Source: Fagopyrum homotropicum
Taxonomy: Eukaryota > Streptophyta > Magnoliopsida > Caryophyllales > Polygonaceae
Assembly (NCBI GenBank): GCA_033239125.1
Contig: BSWB01000002.1
Span: forward strand, 157,466,409 to 157,530,408
Length of the DNA: 64,000 bases
Direction: 5' to 3'
Both the position numbers and the translations under genes were made by a program. Shown piece after piece: positions 41,660 through 53,529 of this stretch. A model generated the notes under the pieces. The model had not been told where the DNA came from and ran no database searches. It saw nothing but the letters and a program-made list of their open reading frames with translations. Numbering within the stretch: the stretch's first letter is position 1; the number at the start of each line of letters is the position of its first letter.

Positions 41660-42900
41660 TTACAGGTATTGATGATGGAAGACTTCACACAAATATAGTA
41701 GTTGGATATACTAACAATATATTGATTATATTCTCTAGATATTTGGTCGGTTTGAATTCAGTGCAGGTTTTATCTAAATTTCAAGTGCCTTGAAGTTTGA
41801 TTCAAAGACAAAGAAAGATAGAAAGTACAAAAGGATGAAATCAAGGGCCTTGGAATTTTATATGCACGGAACAAGGATTCAAAAAGAGTTGAAGATTTTA
41901 TTGGAAGATTTTGTAACAGAAATATCTCATTAACCAAAGATCTTATCAACCGAAGGAAAATCTTATTAAACAAAGGAAGATCTCAACCGAAGAATAGAGA
42001 ATCTTTTCTATAAGATTTTCTAAACAACAAACGGCAAAAATATCTTCTCTCTCGATTCAACAGAAGACGAGAAGATCAAGGAGTTGAGGACTCGACGTGT
42101 TCTCAGGAGCTGAAGACTTGCAACGTCTACCTTATCTCCAAACAAGAAACGATATTCATGGAAAAGAATATTGATCTTCAAACGGTCATCTCTACAACGG
42201 CTAGAAGACCTTTTCCATAGAAGAGTATAAATGAAGATGATGTTCGAAGAAGACAAACACACAAGCTTACACAGGAAAACATCTTTACATCCTCGAGCAA
42301 CCTAATCATCTTCATTCGTTGTTTTTCTTTCTCTCATTCACGCAAAAACTTTATCCCCTTAGAGAGAAAAAACACTAGAGCTCCATTGGAAGATCTAATT
42401 AGTGTTATACTAGAGTGTGTGTTACTCTGCGAAGTAACTAGGCTATTATAGCTAGATTAAGAGTTGGAGCTAGATCGTAGCATTGACTACAGTGAGAGAA
42501 GAAGGGGATTTCTTCTAGTTTGTATCTAGGACTCTTTGAAGCTGATAATAGATAGTTAGATCCTACGGATATACCCTAGGACGGAGAGTAGGCTATTTAG
42601 AGCCGAACTTCGTAAACATATCCTCGTGTCAATCTTTTCAATTCCGCATCATACATACTTTATTGTGACTAACTTTGTTTTGCAGGAGCAAGAAGTCAAG
42701 ACCCTTGAAAGAAGTTTCAAAGCCCTTGAAATCAAAGTTTCACGACAAGCACTGATTGACATCAAGGTTCTTGAAAGGAGTTTCAAGGCCTTGAGATTTG
42801 GTTTGCGAAAAGTTCCCATACTCTATTCAACCCCCTTCTAGAGTATCATTTAACTTAGTTATTTCACCTACCGGTTCTTCAGAACCTAATCATACCTTGT
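41660..42900 (+). repeat. probable LTR-like or TRIM fragment
   Basis: Has the look of a plant Copia-type LTR on the plus strand: a TATA-like GAGTATAAATGAAG at about 42221-42234, CTCATTCACGC and a CTAGGACGG stretch downstream, and the phrase TATTCAACCCCCTTCTAGAG (42821-42840) often found near such LTR ends. No primer site, partner LTR or target duplication could be identified, so the limits are approximate. Confidence 0.4.
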
Positions 42901-42984
42901 TTCAAAATTTTATTTTACTTGGATCGGCAATTCAGCGTCATCACAAACACCATGAACATATGCATCGCAAACAATAAATCAACA

Positions 42985-43416
42985 ATGACTCCACTAAGTA
43001 ACAAAAACACAATTTTGCGACGGCATTAATTGACGTAAAAGAAAACGCACATTTTATGAAGGCCCAAACTGTCGGCGTTGTGCATCGTAAAGAAATATTT
43101 TTTTGTAACGGGATGAATCGCCGGCACAAAACTGCAAGCCTTTTGCAACGGCCTCAATTGCTGCCGTTGTTCCGTCGCAAATGATGTGTTTTTGGAAATT
43201 TCTGTCGCAAAAAAAGGAACACCTCTTGCAATGACATTACTTGTCGTCATTGTGCCGTCGCAAGAAACATGTCGATAGGGCAATTTTGCCGTCACAAAAA
43301 ATATAACAATCACTGCAGGAATTAGGTTGTCTCTATGCGGTCGCAAAAAAAATAATTACTAGCAACGGCAAATGGTTGCCATTGCAAAAGTTCGTCGCAA
43401 TTTTTTTTTTTGTAGT
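42985..43416. mobile_element. CACTA (En/Spm-like) transposon terminal fragment
   Basis: A cluster of about ten short subterminal repeats around CGTCGCAA / TTGCGACGG on both strands, ending in TTTTTTTTTTTGTAGTA at 43416. In reverse this is TACTACAAAAAAA, close to the CACTACAA terminus of plant CACTA elements. The rest of the element, including transposase, is absent. Confidence 0.6.
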
Positions 43417-43699
43417 AATTATAGTACGAACAAAGTTTACAAGAAAAGCAAAGAAAGATAAAAATTATAAAAGATCTCCCATAAAGTATAAAGAAAAAGT
43501 AAGAGGAGTTTAGGAGGAGGATGTAAAACGTCTTTGTAAACCAAAAAATTGCAGCTAAGCTTCCAATGAAGTGAAGTTCAAATGTAGAGGACTGGAAAGT
43601 ATTTTGCAAAGCACTTGTCTCAGATCTCATGAACTTTCTTTTTTTCTATGCATTTTCACTTTCAAATGTAGGGTTTCATGTGAGGAGGAGTAGCGCCGA
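43417..43699. other. AT-rich DNA, no gene seen
   Basis: Nothing recognised. A 102-codon minus-strand frame at 43322-43630 is not supported. Confidence 0.5.
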
Positions 43700-43892
43700 T
43701 AGGGTTTAGTATCAAAGAAAAGAGCTTAATATAGGATATATTTAGCAAATATATAGAATAAGAGGGAATGCTTTATGATAAAGCCAAAAGGTTAACAACC
43801 ATAACAGACTACCTATTCTTGTATATATATACTTGTGATCCGTTTCTACATTCAATATAGAATTTTCATTCAGTTTATTTCATCTCTTCACA

Positions 43893-43905
43893 TGGTATCA
43901 GAGCC
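43893..43905 (+). other. Copia primer-binding site, initiator tRNA-Met
   Basis: TGGTATCAGAGCC starts directly after the LTR end TTCACA. This is the standard Met-tRNA primer site of plant Copia elements, intact here. Confidence 0.92.
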
Positions 43906-43992
43906 ATGAATACTGATTCTCAATTTTTCGAAGTAAACCTTTCCATTTTCCCATAACATATTCCCTATTTTACACATTTTTTCGTAATCGTT

Positions 43993-44890
43993 CCATGGCT
44001 ACCAGCAAAGAGCCAAGACCAGATCCTCTTTCACTTGATATGAATTTGGATCGCAACACCATTGTTAATGTCAATGATTCTTTGTACTTGTCCAATTTGG
44101 ACAATCCTAGAATGTAGTTGGTATCGATCTTATTCAACGGATCAAATTTCACTTCTTGGAGAAGGAACATACTTATGGCCCTTAGAGGCAAGTAGAAGCT
44201 AGGTTTTATTGATGGAACATGTGTGAAACCTGCAATTGGAGATGGGGACCACCTCACAAGGTGGATTCGAGCTGATTAAATGATACGTTGTTGGATCTTG
44301 CATTCCATTAAATTAGAGATTGTTGAAATGTTCACCTATGTTGAATCTGCAATGGAGCTTTGGAAGGATATTGTGGAGTGTTTGAGGTATCTAATGCTCC
44401 TTTAATTTATCAGATCCATAAAGATCTAGCCTCTCTAAAGCAAGATAATGCCATGGTTGCAATCTATTTTGAAAAATGAAGAAACTATGGGCGAATTACT
44501 GTATATTGATGTCATTCCTTCTTGTCTATGTTGAGGAATTGCTTACTGTACTTGTGATATCTTTAAGAAACTATCAGCCAAGAGGAGCCTATTTTATGTC
44601 TTGAAACTCTACCTACTGAGAATAAAGTTTTTTCACATGATTCTTCAAGTAGAAAATCAAAAGGAACTTACATGTCATATATCTCTTGCACATGATATTC
44701 TTGCTATATCTAGATATGTTCCTTACAAACAAGTTGGTGGCAGCAAGAAGGATTTTAAGAAGGATAAACTTGACAGATTGTGCTCTTATTGCAAAGAGAA
44801 GTGACATCTGCGAGAATCTTGTTTTAAACTCACAAGTGTTCCTAACTGGTACAAGGAGTTTAAGGCTAAGGATGACAAATTTTGAGGTGT
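43993..44890 (+). pseudogene. gag: Copia gag (degenerate)
   Basis: Begins at an ATG at about 43993 (MATSKEPRPDPLSLDM). The conserved plant Copia Gag pattern is readable across stops: LYLSNLDNPRM, LFNGSNFTSWRRNILMALRG and KLGFIDGTCVKPAIGDGD. Several in-frame stops and frameshifts are present. A possible zinc-knuckle remnant (LCSYCKEK) lies near 44780-44804. Confidence 0.75.
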
Positions 44891-45369
44891 TAATGCTGGT
44901 GTTAACACTCAAGTTTCTCAATCTGCTAATAATTTGGAAGTTGTAGTTGGTGATAATCCTCTAGGGATTTCAAATCCCCCTGCTTCTTCATCTTCTCTAG
45001 ATTCATCTATTGTGAATGTCATTTATCAAGAGATGCTAAAATTAAGATGGACAAGCAGTCACCTACATCTATTAATTTTGCAAGCCCTTACTAATGACTC
45101 TCATTGCCACTGGTTAGACTAACCGCATCCCACTCCGTCTATAATGCTATTTATGCACAATATTTCTATACGTATTTGCGTATAGACTCCGTCCATATTT
45201 GAACGGAGTGAATTTTTATTTAACTATTTACACGGAGAAAATACATGGTATGTAGAAATTTGTTTTAGATAGGAGTGTAAAATTTAACCCTTTTTACTAG
45301 GAATGTAGATAGTCTTACAAGGAAAACAATCTTTACAAAATTGGATTTACTCTCTAGAATCTCACATGT

Positions 45370-45895
45370 GTTGCATCTACATCTATTATGACCTTGTTTC
45401 ATGAACGATTAGGTCATTTATCTTTGTCCAAACTTCATCATGTTAATGCTTGCCTTACTTCCAAATGACAAACAAAGGACTTTCACACTTGTATTTTCAC
45501 CAAGCAACATCGATTACCTTTTTCTCCAAGTACTTCACATGCTAAATCTGCTTTCAGTTTAATTCATGTTGGCATATGGGGGCTATATCACACCCGTGCA
45601 TTATGTGGTGCTAGATACTTTCTAACCATCGTAGATGACTTTACTCATTGCACTTAGACCTTTCTCATGTCTAATAAGCAACAGGTACACATGATTCTCA
45701 TGAATTTTTTGGCATATGTGAAGAATCAATTCCACACTACTATACATACTTTCAGATCCGACAATGGAGCTAAATTCTTGCAATATCAACTCCAAGATTT
45801 TCATGAATTTCCTGGCATATTGTTCATCAACGATTGAACCCCTTTGTCCATCAACAAAATGCCAGGGTTGAATGCAAGCATCGCCACCTTCAAAG
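45370..45895 (+). pseudogene. Copia integrase, N-terminal and core fragment
   Basis: Reads HERLGHLSLSKLHHVNA (the GAG-pre-integrase motif), then LTIVDDFTHCT, TFRSDNGAKF (core catalytic aspartates) and QQNARVECKHRHL near 45860-45890, which is the region with the third catalytic acidic residue. Stops interrupt it. It is cut at about 45895 where chromovirus LTR sequence starts. Confidence 0.78.
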
Positions 45896-48224
45896 CAACA
45901 TGTAAACACATAGCATGATATCACATAAATCCGATTATTATCTTTATTAACGTCATTCACATTATTTATTTATACGTGTGGCACGAGAATTATCTGACTC
46001 TCGCCTTCGGTTATTTATCCAGCTGAAGTGGTTTGGCGTACCTCCCCGTATACACAATGGAGTGGTTCAGTACCCTCACTGTATACCAAGTCTAGCCTAG
46101 TCGCGAAGATACTCACAGACTCCCTCGGGAGAACTGGACAAGTGACCACCTCCGTTACCCGTGGGCCAATTATAAGTCAGTTGTATATATCTAACAACAT
46201 AATATAAACACGTAACGTAAACACCACTCATGTTATTCAGGCAACATAAGACTGTAATTAAGTAAGCCCAAAGGACTTCGTTGAACCGGTCAAGTCCCCT
46301 CAACCATATCACTCGATCCCGCTGAGTATACGCAACCGCCTAATCATAATATAGAGCTCATATCAATATGCTATCCAACCCCTAGAAGTTTCAACTTCTA
46401 GGTCAACAACGGAAATCAGATAAAAGGACTAAACCAACTCTTTTATGAGAAAAGACGGTTTTACCCTAGGATCCGGAAACTCTAAAAGTTCCTTGAAATC
46501 TCAAGAACTTCTACTAGATGCCCAACCAAGATCTCTAACTCTCCGGTGGAAGAATCTACTGAGTTTGATAAAGGACAAACTATCAAACTCCCTATCTAAA
46601 CTAACTAAGGTTCAAGTAATAGGGTACTCTTAAATCCCAAACATTCTGAGAACACCTACTAACATGCCAAGCCATGATTACTTATGATATAAATTCATAA
46701 GGATACACGTATAATCCCAAACCATCTCCAGGACACACTCTTAAACTCATCACAACTCTTCTATAACCAAACTGTATTTATACCCAACTTCGGAACATTA
46801 CAAAAACGGATCTAACCAATGGATCGCTCTCAAAACTTAACACATGCTACTATGCATATCCCTAAACAACATATCTAAAACTCAAGTTCATCAAAGGTAT
46901 ACAACCCATAAAAATCTGTGTCCTAAAACTGCATCACAGGCAGATTTCTCAACACATAGAATATTTCAACACATCCTATAGAAAATGCATGAGGACCCAA
47001 CTTTTGAGAATCATATCTCTAAAACTATAACTCGGGTTACTCTCAACTTTCAATATGTTCTACTATGCAATACCGACTATCACATATCAGAAAATAGATA
47101 AGGGGGGAAGAGTCTAACTTACCCAAAACAGGACCCGAAGTTGACTGCTTGTCCCTTCTTAAAATTTGGAAACGCATCAGCTCCCCGATCCATCTTCTAG
47201 GGCTGTTATAAAAGGTTCCGAGATACAAACGGGTACTCACATGATCACATATATAGAGAGGGTAACGCAGTGAAGAGGAGTGAGATCCTTACCCTACAAT
47301 CAAAACCCGACATGCTCACGTGCACGAGAACGAATGAGGGACGTGACCTTCTATAACACTGCCGCACCAGCGGTTCCTACCCGCCGCATCTACGACCTAT
47401 GAGTTTCCGCACCAGCGGATCAGATCTGCCGCCACTGGGGCCTGGGAAGTTTCCCACCAGCGGCTATGGTCCGCCTCAACAGCCTTGTGCGCTAGCGGCT
47501 CGGATCTACCGCGCCTACGACCTGTCTATGTAAAAGACATGAAACTTGTGTTGGCTCGATGTGTGCAGAAGTGGACTGCTGATGCGTCATTTACTGGTCA
47601 ATGTTTCCGACAAGCTAAAGGGAGGTGGCGTGTCGGAGTCTTTTATCTCGGTCTTGAGAGATAGAAGAGGCTAGCGAGGCCATTGTCCTGACTGTAGGAA
47701 GCCATGGATGACAAAACCATTCCCCTGATGTTGTATCAAAGGTGGAGGACGACTCTTCCTGCAGTGAAGTCCGGTATTGACCACCATTGCTTGTTGTCGA
47801 AGGAGAAGGTTGGCCGCTTCTACTGCTGTCCATGAGAGGATGAAGTTACGTGAGGTAAGGTTGGAGGGAGAAGGGAGGAGTTCTAGGGTTTATGTGAATG
47901 AGAGAGTCCAAGGGGGAGGGAGTGGTTGAACGTAAAAAACACAAGAGCATGGGATGGCTCCATTAGCCTCCTACTGGGCCCGGATGTCAATGCTTTAATG
48001 GGCCCGAATGGCATATCTAAAAGGATCAAACTCTTTTGACGGATAAGAAAGGGTACGGTAGATCGGTTTTGCGTACTTGATGTGAGAAAAATCCTCACCA
48101 AAACAAATAAAGACATCGAGGAACTTAGCGTCATATAAAATGACAAAATAACATAAAAGTCCCAAACCGGTCAAGCTCCGGTTAGTCTCGGAAATATTTG
48201 GAAATAAAATTTCCGAATGTTACA
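45896..48224 (-). repeat. Chr-2 LTR (chromovirus, truncated start)
   Basis: Matches the general layout of the other chromovirus LTRs (CCGATTATTATCTTTATTAA; GTGGGCCAATTATAAG; TAAGTAAGCCCAAAGGACTT) and ends CCGAATGTTACA at 48224. The first few hundred bases are missing; Copia sequence joins at about 45895. On the minus strand a TATA box CTCTATATATGTG lies at about 47248-47260. A cluster of CCGCACCAGCGG words lies upstream (47362-47373, 47407-47418, and degenerate copies to 47515). Confidence 0.8.
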
Positions 48225-48243
48225 TCAGTTCCCCCCTTAAAAT
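48225..48243 (-). other. Chr-2 polypurine tract
   Basis: The minus strand reads TTTTAAGGGGGGAACTGA directly next to the LTR end, so this is a 3' LTR of a minus-strand element. Confidence 0.8.
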
Positions 48244-49240
48244 AAGTTTCGTCCTAAAACAAAATAAGATTTTCAATAAAACACACATCACTGACTAAGC
48301 ACTCAAGCATGAAACAAAATAAGTAGTCAAACAATATCACACCAATACAGGGCCGAGCACTAACTCGTCGGTCTTGAGGTTGCAACTATCTTTGCATAGA
48401 TCTCTGAATGGTTAGGTTTCATACTATCCACAATATATTAGGTTGTCTCATCGGCTTTTCTTCCAACTATTGGCTCCGAAATCTTTACATCTACTTACAT
48501 CACAAGTGCATGTTATTATGCTCTAGAATAGCTACCGGATACCCCACTTGTATCATCCGGCTCAACGGGCCGATCCTTGTAACTGAGGACCTATCTCGAG
48601 TCGGGTATGATTCCTTCAACTGAGATCCCCAAACTTAGTTCCCAAACTTAGTCTCCGTGGAAAACTGAAGCTACACTCTCCAATAGGGTTAGGAATACTA
48701 GTCTATCAATCATTACCAAACTGCTTTAAATCTCAAATGGTTGTCTTACACAACTCACCTTATGACTTCACTGCGAATAATTATCCAACTTTCTTCCTTT
48801 CGTTGCAACCACTTCCTTTCGGCCTTCTAAAAAGGTTCCGAGTATCAGATCTAGGACAACCTACTTATACGTCTCCTAGCACTTTACTAAGCGTTAAATG
48901 CTAGTTGATCACAACTCACTTGGTCTTGTTTCCTAATATGATTCAGTCGTAACGTTCCTCAATTAATGACTCAACACCTACTTCTTTTCGGGTTTTAAAC
49001 TTGATATAACTCAAAAATAAAGATCCGGTAATCAAAATCCGGTTATTATTTTATAGATCTCTAACATAGCATTAACTCCACCTCAAACTTCTTAAATAGT
49101 TTCCACGATCTTAAAGTGACATAGAATATGTCCGGAAAGACGGTACCAGACACAAGGTGATATCACATCACCATCATTTGATCATAACTACTCAATAAAT
49201 GCTAAGACACCATCTACATTGCACCCTTTTATCCACCACA
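48244..49240 (-). pseudogene. Chr-2 internal remnant (end of pol)
   Basis: Strongly decayed sequence between the polypurine tract and a tandem repeat. Short phrases on the plus strand such as TAGCTACCGGATACCCCAC and CTTGTAACTGAGGACC resemble the Chr-1 integrase C-terminal region (about 24860-24960). No frame survives. Most of the element is missing. Confidence 0.5.
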
Positions 49241-49682
49241 TTATCAGCCCGATAATATCCCTCTGACTCAAGACGCAACCCCGCTTCGTTCTGATATAAC
49301 ATTACATGTAAACTCTACTCCAAGATTTTGCTTTCTCTATGCACGGTTATTGAGTTGCAAATATACTCATGTCGCTTCATTTTTTTATTTGTCGTTCGAC
49401 TCAATATGATATACTCACTTTGAGCTTTCTAGTGCAGACCATGCATAATATATTTACTACGGTTATCAGCCCGATAATATCCCTATGACTCAAAATGCAA
49501 CCCCGCGCTGTTTTGATATAACATTACACGTAAACTCTACTCTGAGATTTTGCTTTTTCTATGCACGGTTAATAGGTTGCAAATATAATCTTGTCGCTTC
49601 TTTTTATTTTTATGTGTCGTTCGACTCAATATGATAGTTACTCACTTTGAGCTTTCTACTCCGAGATTCTGCTTTCTCTATT
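49241..49682. repeat. 222-bp tandem duplication
   Basis: Two copies starting TTATCAGCCCGATAATATCC at 49241 and 49463, diverged by several percent with small indels. A third partial stretch (TCCGAGATTCTGCTTTCTC, 49660-49680) follows. No function is seen. Confidence 0.85.
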
Positions 49683-50111
49683 CACGTTACTTTTGGTTAA
49701 GTAATCGTACTCGTAAAGTTTTATTTTTTGGGACGATTTTTTCTTTTTAAAGCATTATTAGTCTGATCTACTTACATTAAATTTTTTAGGATATTATTTT
49801 ATCCCACATAGATTAGCTACTAATGTTGATGATTTTAGAATTTTTATAAATAGAGAGTCTAAAGATAATACAAATAATTCATTTCTTGGCATTTTGGTTA
49901 AGTTCAAGATAATTATTATTCATATCATATGTTATGTGAGATCGTGAACCTACAATTATGTGGGTTATAATGTTTTTGCCTAAAATATATATTAATTAAT
50001 TGTGCGCCTCAAGTTTTAGTTTTTGGATGATTTTTTAAAGGATTATCACCTCGAACAATTCTTTTGTTAAACAATTATTTGTTTAGTAAAATAAAAAATA
50101 TATATTTATTA
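49683..50111. repeat. dispersed repeat with snRNA-promoter-like signal
   Basis: Shares long phrases with the Helitron-internal sequences at 50400-50700 and 52540-52750 (GGACGATTTTT, TATCAG, TATAAATAGAGAG). ATCCCACATAG at 49801-49811 is followed by TATAAATA at 49845-49852. Confidence 0.5.
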
Positions 50112-50700
50112 TCTATTATACATACTAAAAAAGAACACAAATTTGCTGAGGTGGCGCGCTGTGGAAGCAATATTTTCGAAATTGAGCTCCCATAATTAAC
50201 GCCAATAAATCTTTATTTTTTGAAATATTCTTAAGCTAGAAAATCTTTGTTATTAAATTAACTATTTTATTGAAACAATTTCACGTTAATTTTTATTGTT
50301 GCAATGAATATATTTTTTGGGACAATTTTTTAATAAAAATAAATGAACTCCGGTTTTGTTATTTTTTAATATCTATTTACGTCAAATATTTTCACATTAT
50401 TTTTGGTTAAGTAATCGTACTCCTCAAGTTTTATTTTTGGGGGCGATTTTTTTTAAGGATTATCAGTCCGATCTATTTACGTTAAATTTTTTGAGGGAAT
50501 TTGTTATCCCGCATCGATTAGCTACTAAGGTTGATGGTTTTAGAATTTGTTATTCCGCATTGATTAACAATTAAAGTTGATAAATAAGGAGTCAAAAATT
50601 ATACAAATAATACATTTTTTGTCTTTTGGTTAAGTTCAAGTATAATTATTATTCATATCGGATTAATATATGTTATGTGGGATCGTAAACCTACAATTAT

Positions 50701-52413
50701 TGTAACACCCTAAGTTCTGAGAACTCAAAGCGCTACGGGCTAGGACCGCACAATGGGTCCCGACCCTCAGAGTAGCAACAACACAACGGATCTTACAACA
50801 AGACACACACGAATGAAAACCAAAACTCAGTATATAACCAAAGGTTTAAACAAAAGGAAAAACATAAAAGACTCACAACCGAGTTCAAAAGAAAAGGGAA
50901 ATCAACAACATAACATAAACCCGATCCCGTGCTATAATGTACGGGAACCCCGACTGACCACACCATCCGAATCACTCAGCAGCATCCTGAACCTGCGGAA
51001 CATCTACAACGACGGTATAAACAGTCAGCTAATATTCTAGATATCAGCAAGAATGTAAAGGCACAAACACACATAAGGTAAAGAAATTACATAGCATACT
51101 CGCACACAACCGGTTATTATCTTTCATTAAGTTATCCGTTACTAATTCAACTTCTATTGTCACTCGAGAATCTCCCGAAACTTGCCTCTACTTCCGTCTA
51201 CCAATAGGAATAGTTCAGTACTATCCTTTACCTACGGGCTTGGGTTGCAAGAGCACATTCTAGTCTCTTGAAGAACTAGACAAGTGGTCACCGCCCGATT
51301 ATCATACACTTGGGTCAGTTAAGGTTTTAAGGGTGAATCCTAGTCCGATTATTCGTTACAACATAATAATCAACACAAACAAGCCAAAACACTCAAACCA
51401 ATATACGGAATGAAGCTAAGTAAGTCCAAGGGACTTACCTACTTGAAGGTAACTCAAGGGTTAACAAATAATTTAGAAACGGCTCAGTTTCCCCCAGGAA
51501 AGGAGCAAGGAACAGACAAGCATCACGAATCAGGAACGATACGGCTGCTAGAAGTCTATAACTTCTAGTCTCAATGATCTTAAAAGATCTCCACAACTTA
51601 AGGGCTCAACCCTAGTCTTATAACATACTCAGGAAACAAGGAATAATCATAAGAAACCAGGAAAGAAACGAGGAAAACAAGAAAGGAAGCAGCTCACCAA
51701 AGACGGGAGCTACTACAGAGGAAACCGCAGGGGTGGCTGGACAGACGCAATGGCGGCTATCCGCGGGGGCGGGGATGTGCAGGCGCGGGGGCGACTGCTT
51801 GACAGACGGCACCGTCGAGGTTTCTCTCGACAGAAACTTCACACCAAGGAATCCAAAGTTCGAACCTTTGATCCAACCCTTCAAGACTCAACCAAGGGAG
51901 CCTATGAACATCAATATATCAATAACGGAACCAACAACAAGGATCAAGACTTGATCTTGATCCTTGGAGAAGAAGAAAAGGAAGAATGAAGGGAAGAAGC
52001 GAAATAGAAGAGAACGACATGCAACATCTACAAGAACATGAAGAAGAAACCAGAAGAGATGAACTTACACGTTTAGCAAGGTCGCAGGAAGCAAGGTGAC
52101 GGCTGCAGCTCTCAAGGGTTTGAAGAATCGTAAGCAAGAAATGGGAAAAAGGGAAAGAGCGGGAATATATAGAGACGGACTGAAAAGATAGAAGGAAGGA
52201 CATTTAGGGTTAAGAATAAGATAAGGAAGCCGGCCCATAAGATAGAAGATCGGATCTTCTATCTATGGAAAGAAGATAAAACGAACGAAGGAAAGATCGG
52301 GCGCGATCTGTAGTAAGCCGCAGGGGCGGCTGACCCTTCCGCGGGCGTGGACTGCCGCAGGGGCGGCACATTTCACCGCGGGGGCGGTGAAGGCGAAAGA
52401 CTGGGGTCTTACA
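50701..52413 (-). repeat. solo LTR B (same family as Chr-1)
   Basis: 1713 bp, from TGTAACACCCTAAG to GGGTCTTACA, with the 5-bp target duplication ATTAT at 50696-50700 and 52414-52418. It aligns with both Chr-1 LTRs. On the minus strand a TATA box CTCTATATATTCCC lies near 52160-52174. Perfect CCGCAGGGGCGG words are at 52318-52329 and 52355-52366 upstream of it; degenerate ones at 51725-51800 lie downstream. Confidence 0.92.
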
Positions 52414-52641
52414 ATTATCTAGGTCGTAATGTCCGACGTTGACGTCGTTTGTATAATTTTAAACAAATTCTTAATTAAATTTATTTTTATTTTGTTTAGT
52501 AAAATCGAAGAAATAGTTTCTCTAAAATATATATTAAGTAATCGTGCAACTGAAATTTTAGTTTTTTGGACGATTTCTCCTTTTTTTTTGAAGGATTATC
52601 AACCTGACATATTTATGTTAACTATTTTGAGGAATTTTGTT

Positions 52642-52693
52642 ATCCCACGTCGATTACCAACTACGATTGATGGATTTACAATTTGTATAAATA
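52642..52693 (+). promoter_or_regulatory. USE-like element and TATA box
   Basis: ATCCCACGTCG (52642-52652) is one base off the plant snRNA upstream sequence element RTCCCACATCG. TATAAATA follows at 52686-52693, about 42 bp centre to centre, the four-helical-turn spacing of Pol II snRNA genes. The copy at 49801-49852 has the same spacing. No snRNA-like transcript is recognised downstream. Confidence 0.4.
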
Positions 52694-52998
52694 GAGAGCC
52701 CGAAGTTTATACAAATAATACATTATTTATAAATATAATACTTTAGCAATAATCTTTTTAATAAATTTTTAATCATATCCTTTCATTTATAAAAAAAATT
52801 ATAATTTAATCTTTACAAATGTTAGTCATATTAGTTAATAAAAAACGACCGAGTTCAGGTAAATATCCAATACATGATATATAAAAGTGAAAATATAATA
52901 TTTTAAAAAAATATATATATAATGCATGATACATAAAAGTGAAAATATAATATTTTTTATTTAGACAAAATTCGCACAAGGTGCGAGCATTAAACTAG

Positions 52999-53262
52999 TG
53001 ATACTGGATATTCATGTACTTATTTACATTTGAAGTCAAATACCATTTACTTTGTTTATAATTAAATTATTGATGTTATTTCTTTAGAAATTTAAAAGAA
53101 TGAACATCTTGAATTGATTTGTTTTCGGAATACCGGTAATTAAAAAAAGAAGAAAATAACAAATTTTTATTGTTTCGCAGATTACGGAAGTCGTATTAAA
53201 CTCGATCTTATCTTTGGTATCATTGAAGTAGTTTTTAATCAATAAAAAATAATAATGACTCC
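52999..53262. other. AT-rich DNA, no gene seen
   Basis: Host flank to the right of the Helitron. Nothing recognised. Confidence 0.5.
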
Positions 53263-53386
53263 TAATTTCGGAATTGACTATTCTAGCCTTTAACCTACCT
53301 ATATGTACTCGCAGCAGTCATCTCTAATTTCGGAATTGACCATTCTAGCCTTTAACCTACCTATATATACTCGCAGCAGTCATCTC
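53263..53386 (+). promoter_or_regulatory. 62-bp tandem duplication containing a TATA box
   Basis: Two units, 53263-53324 and 53325-53386, almost identical, each ending GCAGCAGTCATCTC. Each holds a TATA-like site: CTATATGTAC in the first, CTATATATAC (about 53351-53360) in the second. CT-rich leader-like sequence follows, itself with a 37-bp imperfect repeat (from 53418 and 53455). Confidence 0.65.
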
Positions 53387-53529
53387 TTTTCTTTAACCCT
53401 CAATTTTCTCCGATCTTCTCTTCCTGTTTCAAATCTACTAAGAAGAAGACTCCTCTCTTCCTGTTTCGACCCAACTAAGAAGAAGATCAAGGAGCAGGAT
53501 CGGTGTTTGTTTCCACTCGATCGACGAAG

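Larger units (their letters stand above)
43700..45895 (+). mobile_element. Copia retrotransposon remnant
   Basis: A plus-strand Ty1/copia element with the end of its 5' LTR (to CA at 43891-43892), a primer site, a degenerate gag and the integrase N-terminal part. It breaks off at about 45895 against the Chr-2 LTR. RT, RNase H and the 3' LTR are missing. The left LTR limit is uncertain. Confidence 0.8.
50112..52998 (+). mobile_element. probable non-autonomous Helitron with nested solo LTR
   Basis: Begins TCTATTATACATAC after an A (50111) and is followed by AAAAAAGAACACAAATTTGC, a typical plant Helitron 5' end. It ends with the hairpin CGCAC-aag-GTGCG (about 52973-52985), a short spacer and CTAG (52995-52998), followed by T. 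Insertion between A and T fits Helitrons. Without solo LTR B and one target copy it is about 1.17 kb. There is no Rep/helicase gene. Confidence 0.62.
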
